Source of the DNA: Hygrocybe punicea
Lineage: Eukaryota; Basidiomycota; Agaricomycetes; Agaricales; Hygrophoraceae
Length of the DNA stretch: 64,000 nucleotides
Direction: 5' to 3'
Assembly: GCA_963556145.1 (NCBI GenBank)
Contig: OY744462.1
Coordinates: forward strand, 6,324,001-6,388,000
How positions within the stretch are numbered: position 1 is the first letter of the stretch; each line of letters opens with the position of its first letter. Both the position numbers and the translations under genes were made by a program. The notes beneath the pieces are model-generated. The model was not told where the DNA came from, made no database searches, and worked only from the letters and a program-made list of their open reading frames with translations. Positions 34,010-47,119 of the stretch are shown one piece after another.

Positions 34010-37000
34010 CAGTGTTGGACTTGAGGGTTAACCCTTAGCTTAACTTAAGTCTTAAAATCCCCTTAAGTTACACCTTAATGATGTTTGAGATTTATCACAA
34101 GCTGTAAATAAGACTTAATATGGTCACATGATAGACAATCAAAGTGGTGCTGCCTTGAACTCACTCTACCACCAATGCCACCAAGCAAGGGAGAACTGTG
34201 AAAGTTCTTTCATGCTGGAGAGAAGCAGAACAGCACACATTATAAGGCCTACTGCCTTGGATGTGTCAACAAGCACCAGCCTTCTGATATCACAACTATC
34301 ATTGATGAGCATCTAGATATCCCCTCGATACAGAGTCAAAATTGGTTTAAGGAGGGTATGTAGACACTTACCTGTCACTGAAAACTTCTCAATAGTTTGG
34401 TTTCCTAGTGTGCCGTGCAGCAGGCCATGTTTGTGGAGAGAAGACTGCCATGGTTTCTCATCTTGTTGGTGTAAAACCATGCCTGAATGCATCAAAGGCT
34501 GCCAAGCAGGTAGCCAAGAGGCTACAAGGCAACAAGGCATCTGCCCCTATGTCAGATGCTGATGATGAAATGCAAGAAGATCCTGAACCATTGAAGAAGA
34601 AGCGGAAACTCATCACTGAAGTTCTCAAACAGAGTGAACTGAAGGTTTATAAAGGAATCTCTATCCCATTCAATGATCAGCAGGCCGAGGGAATCAAAAG
34701 ACAGTTTTTATGGGCAACCATTTTGGCAAATCTTCCTTTCCGATGGACTGAAGATGTTGAGGTCATGAAACTCTTTACAATGTTCCATGCAACGGCATGT
34801 GATGTCATCCCTGCTAGAAAGGTTCTTTCTGGTCAGCTGTTGGATGAAGAGAGTGCTAACATTGAAGAGCAACTGAAGATGATCTTGAAGGAAAAGTATA
34901 CTGCAATTGTGTGAGTACAGGTGTTTCTGGTTGTGAGGAGTACTTGCATTGATTCGTCAAAGATCTGATGGCTGGAAAGATAATGCATGAAATTCCATCA
35001 CTGGTGTTAATGCAATGGTTGAATTTCACATGGGTGCCTGTTGGTTATGCTATATTTCTTTGCTGAAAGAAAGCTGAGGTAGTTGTACCTAATTGACCTT
35101 ATGACAACTAACAAGAATGGCAAAGATGGACCATCAATGTGCCATGCCTTTAGTGAAATGATTGACCGAGCTGAACATAAATATAGATGTATTGTTGTCT
35201 GCTTTTGTTGCGACAATGATGGTGGCAGTCAAGCAGGCCATAAGCAGTTGATCACGATTTGGCCCTGGCTTTTTGGTCCACCATGCATGTCCCATCAGGT
35301 GAGATATAGTGCACATTCATTGACACAAATAACCATAGTTCCATTAGTTCCAATTGACACTCGGCGACTATTTCAAGGAGAACTCCATTGCTGCAAAGGG
35401 CGCTGAGGATGCTACTGATGCCATTGGATGGACCCTGAACCACCAAAAGGTCTGCACAATCTTTGATGAGGTACAAGCAGAGAAGAACAATGGCACCATT
35501 CTCACCTACCTGGTTGCCAACCTTACTTGCTAGACTACACATTCTATCACATTTGCATGGCTACATCATCTCAAACCAGCCTTGCACCAAGCAGTAATCC
35601 TTTGCCGTGATGAGATCATCACAGCTCAAGTTGGAGCTGAGAAGAAACTTGTGAGCATCAAAAACTTACTGAGATCGCCAATCATATGTGTGACCTCCTC
35701 GAGTCCAGCGACTTCTGGAATATCCTTCAAACAGTTGTGGATGCTATTGAGCCTATTTGTTTTGCAACAAATATCAATCAAAGTGACAAAGTACAACCAG
35801 ACCAGTCACTCCTCTCACTAGCAGGAATCTATCTTCATTTTGATCATCATCCTGATCGCCGAGTTGCAGCCAGAATGAAAAAATGTATTGAAAGGTGATG
35901 GGCAGCATTAGAACAGCCACTTTTTGTATTCACATTGATATTCAATCCATATGAGAAACTGGACCACTTTGGGGATAAGGCCAGTGCTAATGTGTTTACA
36001 TTAAACATGATGTTAACTCAGTTAAGAAATCTCATTATAAGTAGTGATTATCACTCACAGATTTCAGTTGTATCGCCATGTGAAGTCTTGGCCACAGGAC
36101 CAGCCAATGACAGATGAAGAATTAGGTGAACTGGAATTAGCAAAAGGTAGGAAGGAGTGCAAGGTGTCACAAGCATTCTTACAGTATATGGCTGGAACGG
36201 GTTGCTTTTCACAATGGGAGGAAAACTGAGCCGTAAGATACATGTTCATGATTCTATCTTGGGATGCTTTAATAAGTGCTAACTCAGAGAAGGGCAACAA
36301 CCCTGTTACTGTTTGGGAACAGTTCCGGTTAATTCCTGATGTTGCTGAGCTGGCAGACTTTGCCTGCTTGTTATTAGGACTGGTTGTCAACCAAGCTGGC
36401 AATGAACATACATTCTCTGATCTAAAGATCAAAAAGACATGCCTGTGGAACCGCCTTGGAGTTCTGAAGCTGAAAAAATGTCAAAAGTGAAAGAATAAAA
36501 TGGTAACAATCAGATTGTGTACTTACAGCAATGCAGATTGGTGCCAGCATCCATGCCAAACATGTTGATCAAGGCATCTCCGAAACTCAGTGAAAGAGAA
36601 AGAATCATGATGAAAGCTGCATGGATAGTTTGTTAAGTGTTCTGTGTTACACAGATGCACTAGAGTTCGGATTAGAAGGCTCACTTGACGATGAATAAAA
36701 CAACACCCCACAAGTGAGCTCCATTCTTGTGACTTCCCGCAAATCCTGGTGGCGTGAGATGTCAAAATGGATGGAGCAGGAGAGAGAGATTGAGGATGGT
36801 GGAGGTGATCAAGAATCTGAACACAGGAGTGAGAGAATGTGTGGAAGTTGGTTGCCGTGTTCACTTGATCTTTTGTTTGGAGGCACAGCCATTCGACCAC
36901 TAGAAAAGTCAGGATGTAACCAATTCACACACGAGGCACTCATGATGGAGTTCTTGGCAGCTGTGAAGCACCAGATGATGGTGAGCTTGAGGGTTCAGGT

Positions 37001-37120
37001 GATGACTATGAAGGTTGTGATAATTAACCCTTAATTACCTGTCATATTAATACACTTATTAATACCCTAAGCCTTCAGAATGATTTGGCACCCTCATTAA
37101 ACCCTTCATTTCCAACACTG
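34010..37120 (+). mobile_element. hAT element (3111 bp) with 8-bp target duplication CTCTACTG
   Basis: The left end is CAGTGTTGGACTTGAGGGTT and the right end, inverted, CAGTGTTGGAAATGAAGGGT. CTCTACTG stands directly outside both (34002-34009 and 37121-37128). The interior encodes a decayed hAT transposase in the plus direction. AT-rich runs with TTAACCC and TTAAG words lie next to the ends. Confidence 0.92.
34175..36990 (+). pseudogene. hAT transposase, decayed
   Basis: The gene started near 34175 and is spread over several frames with introns and breaks. Recognisable parts in order are an N-terminal zinc-finger-like GEKQNSTHYKAYCLGC; a segment ending in FTMFHATACDVIPARK; the core CIVVCFCCDNDGGSQAGHK with WPWLFGPPCMSHQ; a helical insertion; and the C-terminal dimerisation block LVVNQAGNEHTFSDLKIKKT with WNRLGVLKL. 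A tail with MSKWMEQEREIEDGGG and LFGGTA is also typical of basidiomycete hAT proteins. There is an early TGA just after MPPSKGEL and several later stops, so it is not expected to be active. In an active element the protein would cut the ends and insert the DNA with 8-bp duplications. Confidence 0.85.
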
Positions 37121-37948
37121 CTCTACTGTGTCTCCAATTGGGGTTGTCAGATGCTGGCCATCTGCATCTTTGTTGGCTCGTTACTGAGCAGCTGGTGGCA
37201 GTTTTCAGATGAGTTGCTGATGTGTATGGATACATCATGGATCACACGATCATGGATTACCTCCATGGGTGTGATGAGTGTCAGAGTGTCAGCATGGGTG
37301 ACCTTTTGGCCAGGAACTGCAAATTTGACTTTTAGCTGGCTTAGATATGGTAGTCCACATACCAGCAAAAAGCCATGGCCTCAGGGCTTGGCTCCAGCTT
37401 TTTGGATCTCAAGCCAGGCTAAAAGCTATCCCAGGCTGTGACTTTGGCCCAGCTTGGCCTGGTCTATTTGGGCTCAGCTTGGCCAGGCTCATGACCTGAG
37501 GCCAGGCCAGGCACATCACTACTCCTCCACTTGCGCTAGACTATCATAAATTTCAACAAGAACACCATGGTTATGGTTGTTCATCAGTAGGTCCATGCTG
37601 GCAGCTATGAGGTTGTACAATTGAGTGCTGAGATGATACATAGAGTAAGGGGGTGACCTACACATTGTTACAGACTCCAGGAAACACCCCTTTGACCACG
37701 ACATATTAGACAACTCGACTTGTCACCTGTGTTCCCCTGGAAGTGGACAGCAATGAAGTGGGCAGCACCTGCATGATCATGAGGGACTGAGGGGTTGCAA
37801 CAAGCAGGGAGGGGTTGGGGTATGGAATGTGACAATTGGAAACTGAAACCCAAGGTAGCGGATTGCTGAATAATGGCACAGAAGATAAGTCTGCCTCTGG
37901 AAGGAGTTGCCAAGGTGGAACAGAGAAGAGAGTATTCTGGCCTACAAA
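37121..37948. other. Gene-free stretch between two elements
   Basis: The segment 37370-37520 is full of CAGGC and TTGGC words in both orientations and ends GGCCAGGCACATCACTA. This could be a remnant of another inverted-repeat element whose left end I cannot define. No coding region is supported. Confidence 0.4.
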
Positions 37949-38454
37949 TAGTGTTGCCGTAGTTTGGTTCCGAACCTAGCCGAACCCGGTTCAAACCCCG
38001 AACCGAACCCTAAGTTCAATCTAAGTTCAGCCAAGTGCTGAACCAGACTGCGGGTTCAGTTCCGGGTTTCGAGGCCTGCCAGATTTCCTGAACGGCTCCA
38101 AACCGCATCCAAACTGTGAACGCGGATATTTTTAAGGTATTTATTTCATTTATTTTTCGCATTCCTTTACTTACTTTTTCGTGTTAAACGGTATCATGTG
38201 ACCGTTACAGGTAGCTTTCTTCACCAACACACAACAACGCAAGGCCAATGAATGCGACACAATGTCACGTTCATGAACACAGGTATGTATTTTACTTTCC
38301 TGAACTTTACTAATGTTGCCTGCTACAGGAAGCTCGACCGCGACTGCAGTGTGACCACACCCACAGCCGCGAGATGACCACCCAACGCCAATGGACATGG
38401 GACAGCCGCAACACCACCACCACCACCAGCGGCGGCAATGGCAATGGCAACGGC

Positions 38455-38486
<32 letters not shown>

Positions 38487-38676
38487 ACTGCAACGGCAAC
38501 AGCAGCAGCAGCGCCAGCAGCAATGGCAACGGCAGCAGCAGCAAACACCGGCAATGCCAGGCAGGGACCACAGGACAAGATGCCCCATCCCTCCACATCC
38601 CTTGGGGACACCGGAGGGCTCCCCGGCAGCAACGGCAACGGCAACAGCAGCAGCAGTGCCGGCGGAAATGGCAATG

Positions 38677-38708
<32 letters not shown>

Positions 38709-39103
38709 AGTGGCAGCGCCGGCAGCAATGGCAGCAGCAGCAGTGCCAGCGCCAGCACCAGCAGCAGCAACGCTGGCAATGCCAGGCAGGGACCATGGGA
38801 CAAGACACCCCATCCCTCCACATCCCTTGGGGACACCGGAGGGCTCCCCCGCACCCATCTACCTTGCAATATGCAGCGCCGTATCTATTGATACGTGCCT
38901 GCCATTCACGAGGAGAACGGAGCTCATGGGAGCCCACCTCAGTCTGGGTTTCAGACCACGTCTGAACCCAGACCGAACACGGCGAGATGGTTTGACGCCG
39001 TCTGGGTCCAGGTTTGGCCATGCGCCAAACCGGACCCAAAGTTCAGTTCGCGGTTCCGCCAAAAAGGGTCGGAACCGGACCGAACTGAACTTCGGCAACA
39101 CTA
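37949..39103. mobile_element. Non-autonomous hAT-like element (1155 bp), target duplication CCTACAAA
   Basis: The ends are TAGTGTTGCCG and CGGCAACACTA. CCTACAAA is found directly outside both (37941-37948 and 39104-39111). Near the ends are many CCGAACC/GGTTCGG words arranged in opposite orientation. The middle contains CAG/CAA trinucleotide runs and a duplicated 74-base block. It has no transposase. The next element, 39916-41797, has the same ends. Confidence 0.92.
38440..38848. repeat. CAG/GCA trinucleotide repeats with a duplicated 74-base block
   Basis: Runs of CAG and CAA lie at 38440-38540 and 38640-38775. The block starting GGCAATGCCAGGCAGGGACC occurs at 38550-38623 and again at 38774-38847 with few changes. 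Long open frames on both strands here give poly-Gln, poly-Ala and poly-Leu and are best seen as products of the repeats. Confidence 0.85.
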
Positions 39104-39915
39104 CCTACAAAGTTCCAGGTTGCAATGGCCTGGTTGAACATGTTGTAACCTTTATAAGCTGCCACCCTAGTTCCACTAATAAGACTGTGAACTGTAGCCC
39201 TGTGATGGAATCTGTTACCACAGGAATGATGGTGATCAACCAATACTCACCATTCAAGATAGATACCTGTACCATCAACTTGACCATCAACTTGACTGTC
39301 ACCATGAGAGCGAGGAAGCGAGAAAATGACATAATACTTCCAGATATGACTGTGTTTTTTTAGGTCAGTAGAAATGAGTGGGTAGGTCCTATACATGATA
39401 GTCAAAGAATGGGGTAGAGAAGTGGGAGCAGGGGTGGGAGTGTTGGCAATAATCTGGCTGTACTTCGGCAGGATGGGAGTGTTTGGCACTTCAGGTCCCT
39501 CGCTTCAGGCCCTTGACCAAGTTGCTGCCTGGATTAACAGGTTGTGGGCGAGGTCAAGAATTGATTGGGCCACCCCATCGGCTTCCAATACTGTGCATGA
39601 TCCACTACTTGGTCACACTAAATGTTTTGGTGTCATTCTCTTACAACTTCAAAGATATTCATAAACTATCTTTCAAGGTGATAGACATTTGTCTCAGAAA
39701 GATATCTATATAATTTGAATGAGAGTTACAATGCTAAAAATCCTGCAGGAGTGAAAATAATACAGGAGTATCCATTTTTGACCCTAACCAGGAAGTTGGT
39801 CATACCTGCTATGCTATAAGATACAGTAACATTTCAACCTTATGCTGCAGTAAAATCTATTCCACTATATCTTTTCTTATATGAAATCCAAATTTATGAT
39901 TCTATTAACCCAAAC
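39104..39915. other. Stretch between two related elements
   Basis: It holds no supported gene. Short plus and minus frames have stops every few dozen codons. ACCCAAAC at 39908-39915 is the target duplication of the next element. Confidence 0.5.
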
Positions 39916-41797
39916 TAGTGTTGCCACGGCTCGGTCCAGCTCGGCTCGGCTACGGCTAACAACGGCTAACCCATATATGGGTTGCTAGTCGGACCGGACC
40001 GTTGTGGCAACGGCTAAACCGTGGCTAGCCGTCCAAAAAAGGAAATACATAGCAGACTGCCTAACGACCACTATCAAGGTCGAATCTCACCACCAATCTC
40101 ACCACACGCTCGCGACAATGCCGGCTGACCCCAAACAAAGGCCACAGCACCCCAACGGCGACCAGCAGAGGGGTGAGGAATGAAGCGGAAATGGAAGCAG
40201 TGGACCCACTCCCGTTAAGTCTTTTCTTGAATCTTTTTTAAATTTTACTACCAACTTATTTCGGATTACAGCACAAATGATCTCGAGGCAACAGCCTGAG
40301 CAGCCCGGACAGCAGCAGCAACGACCAACGACCACGGTTACGGAACAGCAGCAGTGGCAACGACGGCAACAGCAGTGCCAGCAGCGACGACAAGCCACGC
40401 ACGCCAGTCCCAGACGTAGCGGAGGGTCGAGCACCCATCTCTGCTGCACTGGTGAGTTTTTTTTTCTTTACTTTTACTAACAAAGATCTGTCTAGCTACG
40501 CGCGATGACAACACGGCCGCAACCCAACGCACTGCAACCGGGACCTCGAACTTGGGCTCACAAGTTCAGGCACCACCACCAACCATCAGCTTCCTTGCCG
40601 CTACAGCTGCTGCATTCGCCCTACAGCGCTGATCGGTCACAACCACAGTCACGGCCACCATCACGACAGCGGCGGCGACGTTGGATAAAGAAAGAGTCGT
40701 TGCCTGTGTATTTGTCCACAAAGACATTGTCCATCCATGAGGCCAGTGCGCGGTTGGATCTGGATTATCTGGTCGCGTAGGTATTGTTTTGTTACTTGGG
40801 AGGACTCCAAAGGGTGAAATGGCGCACATGCGAATGAACTCGGGTATACCGTGCACGCAGTGGAGGATGCCAGCAAAGACGTGACATCGCCTTGGATGAC
40901 GACACCGACACCGACGGCTCATTTTGGAATTCTATGTGCCCTTCTTGTGTGTTGATGGTGCACCTGTGCCTCACCAGGCTGCCCATGCACCCTGGTGAGA
41001 TCCAGCACGACGACAGGTGAGTACCCAGTCCATCACCATCCGACTTGTACTAACAGCAACTACGACTATGACCAGGCGGGCGACAATGACGGCGACATCG
41101 ACGTCAACGGGAAACGGCGGCAACCCAGGGTGGATTGAGCAAGGGCAACAGTGAGGGGGAATGAGGACGAGAAGTCCCCACCTCTCCCCGTAGCCCTGCC
41201 CCACTGCCTCCCTGAGCCAACCACCACCTCGCGAATGGGTACGGCCATGTCAATTGACGCGTGCACGGCATTCGCGAGGTGAACACAAGGACCATAATGA
41301 CGACAACAGCTGGCGGCACCAATGGGGACAGGGCAGGAGCAACTGAGGACGCGTCTGCCCCTCTCCCTGCTGCCCTGGCCACGTCAATTTCAATTGACGT
41401 GTGCGCGGCATTCACAGGGTGTTCAGGCCACCTGCCCTTTCACAGGAGCCTCGGAAGGTGCATGTATATTTCATTTTTTTCAACATGTACATAGGTAGGC
41501 TACGTGGAGATACGAAAAAAGAAAAAGAAAAAAGACATACCAATGATAAACACCTGAAAACCTCGTGAAATGCATCCATACATGTTCGTGAGGTGTGGGA
41601 GGCAGCAGAGCGGTATGTTGAAGCCAACAAACAGGCTGGAAACCTAAATTTCCTAATTTGGATATTTGGTAATGGCTAATAACGGCTAGCCGTGGCTAAG
41701 CCGAGGTTTAACCGTAGCCGAGTGAACGGCTCGGCTCGGCTAATTATCGGTCCGGCTCCAACGGCTAACGGTTCCGGACCGAGCCATGGCAACACTA
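39916..41797. mobile_element. Non-autonomous hAT-like element (1882 bp), target duplication ACCCAAAC
   Basis: Ends TAGTGTTGCCACGGCTCGGT and ACCGAGCCATGGCAACACTA are complementary apart from one base. ACCCAAAC lies directly outside both (39908-39915 and 41798-41805). The subterminal regions carry repeated CGGCTAAC and CTCGGCT words facing inward from both sides. The interior has CAG runs and a nested palindrome at 41227-41279, with a derivative at 41369-41420. It encodes no transposase. Confidence 0.92.
41227..41279. repeat. Nested palindrome CCTCGCGAA...GTCAATTGAC...TTCGCGAGG
   Basis: The outer arms are perfect and the centre is GTCAATTGAC, as in the element at 30871-31971, although the two elements have different terminal repeats. 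Confidence 0.75.
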
Positions 41798-41805
41798 ACC
41801 CAAAC

Positions 41806-42572
41806 TATGGTACTTGATGCCTTTCAAGTTCAACTACCTGTGTTTTTATGCAAGTGGGCACTTGTTGGAAAGAATGACAGTTGTGCATAATGTTCTTATG
41901 AGTTATAAATATCACTATTGTGGCCATATCATAGATAGACATATGTTTAATCATGGTCAACTGCAGTTGAAGACAGTAACAACATGCTGGATGCAAAATT
42001 GACATTGACCAGGTACCTGGTGTGACCAAGTACCTGACTGACCACAGTAGTTCTTCAGTGGAGAAACCAAAGGCTGAAGGGGGAAACTCATCATCTAAGT
42101 CAGAGAGGACGGTTGTTGGTGCTTAATGTTAGTAAAGGTGCCTCCTAATAAAATGTCAACTAACACTCACATCTCCTTTGGCTTTGGATGGGACCTGACA
42201 TGGGAGGTGTCACAGGGAGCATCAACAAAAAGATTCTAGTGGGACTCACTGTTGTCATCAATGTCATGCATATTATGCATGGTGGACAGAGAAGCAAACA
42301 GGTTTATATGATATATTTAACTAGTTTCCAGCAAATTCCAGTGGAGGTGACATTGCTGAGATCAACAATGGACAAGGTTACATAGTAATGGTAACTTTGC
42401 CAGAAGTATATAATGGAGTTGCCCAGGTGATAAGGTTTGAAATTGCCATGAATGATAAGTGCAACATAGACTATTGAACAGAATAACCACTAAGCCTGCC
42501 GAGACAAAAATATATCACTAATAGTCATCACACCATCGTGGTTGCACCCATTGTTGGTGTCAGAATACTTCT
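41806..42572. other. Gene-free stretch
   Basis: AT-rich, with stops in all frames. A perfect 14-base palindrome ACCAGGTACCTGGT lies near 42010. It may include the unrecognised end of the Plavaka element that follows. Confidence 0.4.
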
Positions 42573-45500
42573 CTACAATTCCCCATATCCCTCCATCATG
42601 ACCTCCAAGCTATGATCCCCAGCTCCCTCCCCATCCTCCAGATCAAGGAAGTTGTCATCCCCATTGTCATCATTATCCAGCTCATCATCAAATGAATGAT
42701 CTTCATCACTCCCTTCATTAGCACTGGCATCAGCATCATCAATATCCCTGCTATTGTCCACCGAGTCATGGTGAATATCTTCTACTTGAACTTCAGGGTT
42801 CATGATAACATCTACTACATCATCTTTGTCAGTTATTAAACATGTTTTGGTACCATGGATTTGGCCCAAGGAGGCTTGATGTCCTACACCACCACCAAGG
42901 AATCTCATAAACATATCACGGTCAACAACACTAGGAAGAGTTTTGGTCAGTGGTAAGAAGTGATCAAGTACAAGTGCTCACAGGTTCATGTAAAAGTAGC
43001 ACCAGTCCTTGTCATCTTCATAATCCTGCTGTGCAATTGAAGGTTCTAACATCTCAGTGGTCTTCCCATGTGCAAAGCCTGGAATGAGATGGGCAGCACG
43101 GATGATTTCCTTGGGATCAAGGAAGCCAAATGCTCCATTGTCACTGCTATGCATGAAACCTAAACGATGAAGACATTTTTTGTCCCAACTGCCTGGGTTG
43201 TCAAGATCACAGCCAAACCACCGAACCCACAGAAAATCCACTTTTTGGATTTCAGTGGACTTTGAATGGGGACTCACATGGTGGACTAGGGCATGAAAGA
43301 TACCAATAATGTGGCTGTACCAATATGGATTGGAGTTGGGGCTGTCTTGGTCTTCATGCAAGAGACACATGAAGTCAGCTTGCATCTGAGGGTTCAGGGA
43401 GTCTTGTGCCTACTGGACATCATAAGTGGTGTAGTTGATCCATATAACCTTATGCTTGTAAATCCAATTGTTGACAAATGTGATTGTGCATCAGTCACTA
43501 TCTGAAAAGTCATGTTCATCTCCTTCATATGGTACATCAAGGAAACATATGAGAATGTGGTCTTGTAGCCAAGGGAAGAAATTCTGGACATCATTTGTGA
43601 TGTAACAAAGATGGGGCAAGAATTTTTATTGACATACCTCAACTGCAGGGTCATCCACATTATCTCCAAGCCATTTCGTTACATTTTCATAGTACCTTGT
43701 GGACTGCGACATGTGATAGTGTGCAGTGGGGTTGGTGTATGGCAATGGATCAGAGTCAGTGAAACCAAGAGAAAATGGCTTTGATTTTTCCTCCTAGAAG
43801 TAGCAGAGGTTTCTGTTTCTGAACCTTTTGCATTCACTTTCTCCATTGTTGCCTGACAAAGTCTAATTCAATGCAGCTTTCTCTTGTGGTGCTCATGCCT
43901 GGTGATCTGCCAAGTAAATGAGATCTTATTTGTATGTGCAAAAAAATGTTTGACCCCGCGGTGTTCCAATTCACCCTGGTAATTGTGTCAACATCATCTT
44001 GGTTAAATAGAAAAATGAGTTTTGCACCAATTGGGTTGAGTATGACTCTGAAGTCCCAAATAATTGAATGGTTTTAATGTAGTCCCTAAGGGTGTGAAGC
44101 TTGTAAGTGCAAAGGTTGAACAACTTTTGGCGAGAAGATGCTGGGGGTTTTGCAGCTGGGGGTTCACTTGGTTCAGGAGCTTTCTTTGTCTTGTGAGCTG
44201 GAGGTTTTGTGGGAGCATTGTGTTTCTTTGCCTTTGCAGCCTTTCTTCATGTCCATGCTGCTTGTTCACAAGGAAGTTCCCTGGTTACAAATGCATTGCA
44301 TGTTATCCGAACAAATTTTCTTAAGATTTGTCCAAGAGCAGTTGTTGTACTGTCAAGATGTATAAGAGTTATATCAGTATGCAAGTGAAGCTTTGCACTG
44401 GCATGCAATGTTGCCATGACAAAGAGGAGATCAGTGATAAGTGCATAATGTGGTGCTGGAAGGAGACCCTCAAAAACGGGTATGGCACACTACAAAAAAC
44501 CATATGCAAATCCACTTTAACCCCACCTCAACATCGAGTATTGGCTCACCTGCAAAAGATCTTTAAAGTCATGGGCAGCAAATTTCTTCATTTCCGATGC
44601 ATTGGTAGCAAAACAATGGATGGTGTCTCCCAAAGGTCGGGACTTGACAATATCTAGAATGAAGCTTCAAAGTGGACTGCATTGTGTACAGTAAGAAATT
44701 GACCTTTTATTCAACTTCTGAACAACATCAGCTCCAGTCGCATGCAATATACGAATCAAATGTGTGAATATATTTTTCCAGACACCAAGCTCAAACTCAT
44801 GTAGGAGATTGGGGACAAACATCAAAAAAATGTTGAAGCTAAAATGAAACAATCATTGTGAGAATGTGTTCTGATGATTGAATCAGTTGACAAATACACC
44901 CAAAAGAAAGTAACCCATGTGTGTCAGAACAGCAGATGTAGGGCCAAGTACTGCCTGGACTTGAGTGCCATTAACAGGGTAACCCCATTCAAATATCCAT
45001 CCTCTGGTCATGTTGACATCCACCTGATGTTTCTCAGAATCAGTCCTTATATTTTCATGCCTTTGTTGGTCATTGTGGCTGCCCATATCTGAGATCTGGC
45101 CCATCTGAATCAGACATCGTGGACATGGACAGTTCCTGAGATACTTGATCATGGTGAGAAGTACTCTGAAAGTCAACCACAGTCAGTTTATCACAATTCT
45201 CAGAAGGTTAGATAGAGTTGATTTACTTCTCAGGGTAGTCCACCAAATAAGTAGAAAAATGAGGGTAAATCCAACAAGTTACCCTGTCAGCACATTTGAT
45301 GACAATCCCATGTTCATAAGCACGCATAAATTCAAGGTCCAACAGTAGTGCCCAAATTGCATGCATCAGCTCATGTTTACAGTATGTTTGCACCTCTGGT
45401 GTTGGACTACCCTCAAAAACCGATGTGTAGAAGTCATCGAAGTTCTCAGGAAGCTGAGTATCGTATGTCAGGTGTGGATATATTCTGAAGGATGGAGGCA

Positions 45501-46699
45501 ACTCTTACACACCTTGGGAATATAAGCCAGGTGATGAGATGCGAAGGAGGTTGGTTTTGCTTGAGTGTATTTTGACTGATTTCCAAAATATGCATAAATG
45601 GGCCAGAGTGATGAATTGCCAAAGTTGGCCAGGTGAGTTGTATCGGACCAAAGCATAATTGCTGTGATTGTTGTTTCCAAGTTACATCCAGGTTCCCTGG
45701 GGGTGGCACAAATCTTCTCGTGCTCTTCAAGCATAGCATTTGATGAGTACAATTCACTAAAGATATGTTGTGCCTGCAAACTCTCGGATGGCTTCCAGAA
45801 GTGCTTAAATGGTGTCATGTGGAATGTTAGAGTGACCAGATCCTGGAAAGTATCACAAATGACATTAATGAGACATGGAATAAAATGCCTGGAACTTCGA
45901 ACTCCGGTACCTCTTCCTTGTCCTTGTAGGTCTGATACTCTGCTGGCAAGTGTATTTTGACTGAATGTTTCTCCCACCCTGATGATGCCTGGAAAGGGCA
46001 GTTGCTCTCATCCTCAGGTTTGTCGAGGCGAGCACATTCTCATACAGCACTAAACCCCTCGAGATGCTTTGGGTTGAAGTCATCCTTGGAAAGCACATCA
46101 TGGACAAGACGGTCAAGATCAGCAGTTGATTTCATCCCAGATCCCCCATACCACCCATTCATGAGACGAAACACTGTCACATTTAGAAATGGTGTGAAGT
46201 AGTTTGGCGTTGGATCTAGATTGGCAGCAGCTGACTGATTTGTGTCAGGATTGCAAGCAAGGTGAGTCACAAATGTCTGCCAGCCCAATAGCCTCATCTG
46301 GATTGAGTGATGGCATTAATGAGTATACAAAGTATAAGCCCATTTGATTTGGTTGTGTCTCTATGATCTCAGGTGCAGTGTCAACCTCCAGATTAAATAT
46401 GACAGGCTGATCTATATTGGGAACAGGACTTTGCTGTTGGGAAGGAGGTACCAGTACTGATGGAGGTTGTGGCTGACCTCGGCATTTGGCTGGAGGTATG
46501 CTCGGAAGGTGGTTTAGTGGTGTTGCTGAGGATGGCAAGAAGTCCTTGTACCATGATGGCATTCGAACTCTGTGCCAGGAATGGACTGAATAAGATGGTG
46601 GGAGGCTATGGGACAGGATGTTGTCTTCTGGGTGCATCTCGACCAAAGGCTACTGTAGGTTGATTGTGATATCCTAGAAGCTTCCATTGACAGTGGCAC
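42573..46699 (-). pseudogene. Plavaka-type transposase, decayed
   Basis: Reading from 46699 downward, the pieces follow the order of the Plavaka transposase of mushrooms. They are QPNQMGLYFVYSLMPSLNPD; FRLMNGWYGGSGMKSTADLD; MLEEHEKICATPREPGCNLE; IMLWSDTTHLANFGNSSLWP with YAYFGNQSKYTQAKPTSFAS; YEHGIVIKCADRVTCWIYP; NCPCPRCLIQMG; FVPNLLHEFELGVWKNIFTH; DFLWVRWFGCDLDNPGSWDK with FGFLDPKEIIRAAHLIPGFA; and finally MFMRFLGGGVGHQA with an acidic tail. WSDxTH and the LLHEFELGVWK block are the family's hallmarks. Frames change many times, stops are frequent and the segment around 43860-44660 is badly eroded, so it is inactive. I could not find convincing terminal repeats. Confidence 0.88.
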
Positions 46700-47119
46700 T
46701 TACATGTTCAGCAGCAGGATTGGATGCGCCGCTATCCCCATCGGCACTCAACTGTTCCATCTGGCCAACATCGGCTTCTGGTCAATCTTTGTGAGCAAAT
46801 TTTGTATGATCTGGCTGGTCTTGTGCTTGAGTACGCTTGAGCAAAATCTTCTGAGTTGTTGAGGTATAATCACGGCAGCTTCTTCAATGAATTTCTAGAC
46901 CTTTAGATGTGTTGAAGATTCTGCTGCACCCAAAACATGACAAAGCCATGAAGAAAATACAGAGTTGGATAGATAGTGGAGGTTTTATTGGTATGACTCA
47001 GAAGTATGATTGAAAAACAACTGTAAAGTCAGCACCTTTCTGACTTAGGTGTATTTTCCTGGTTTAGTTAGAAATAACTCCAAAATCACAAAACGTGTTG
47101 TGCCATTCCAAGTCACTAT
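46700..47119. other. Gene-free stretch before the second hAT
   Basis: Short, AT-rich and without supported coding sequence. GTCACTAT at 47112-47119 is the left target duplication of the hAT. Confidence 0.5.

Noticed and set aside
38171..39363. Overlapping open frames of 155-330 codons on both strands
   Set aside because: They are produced by CAG/CAA runs and cross the boundaries of the element at 37949-39103.
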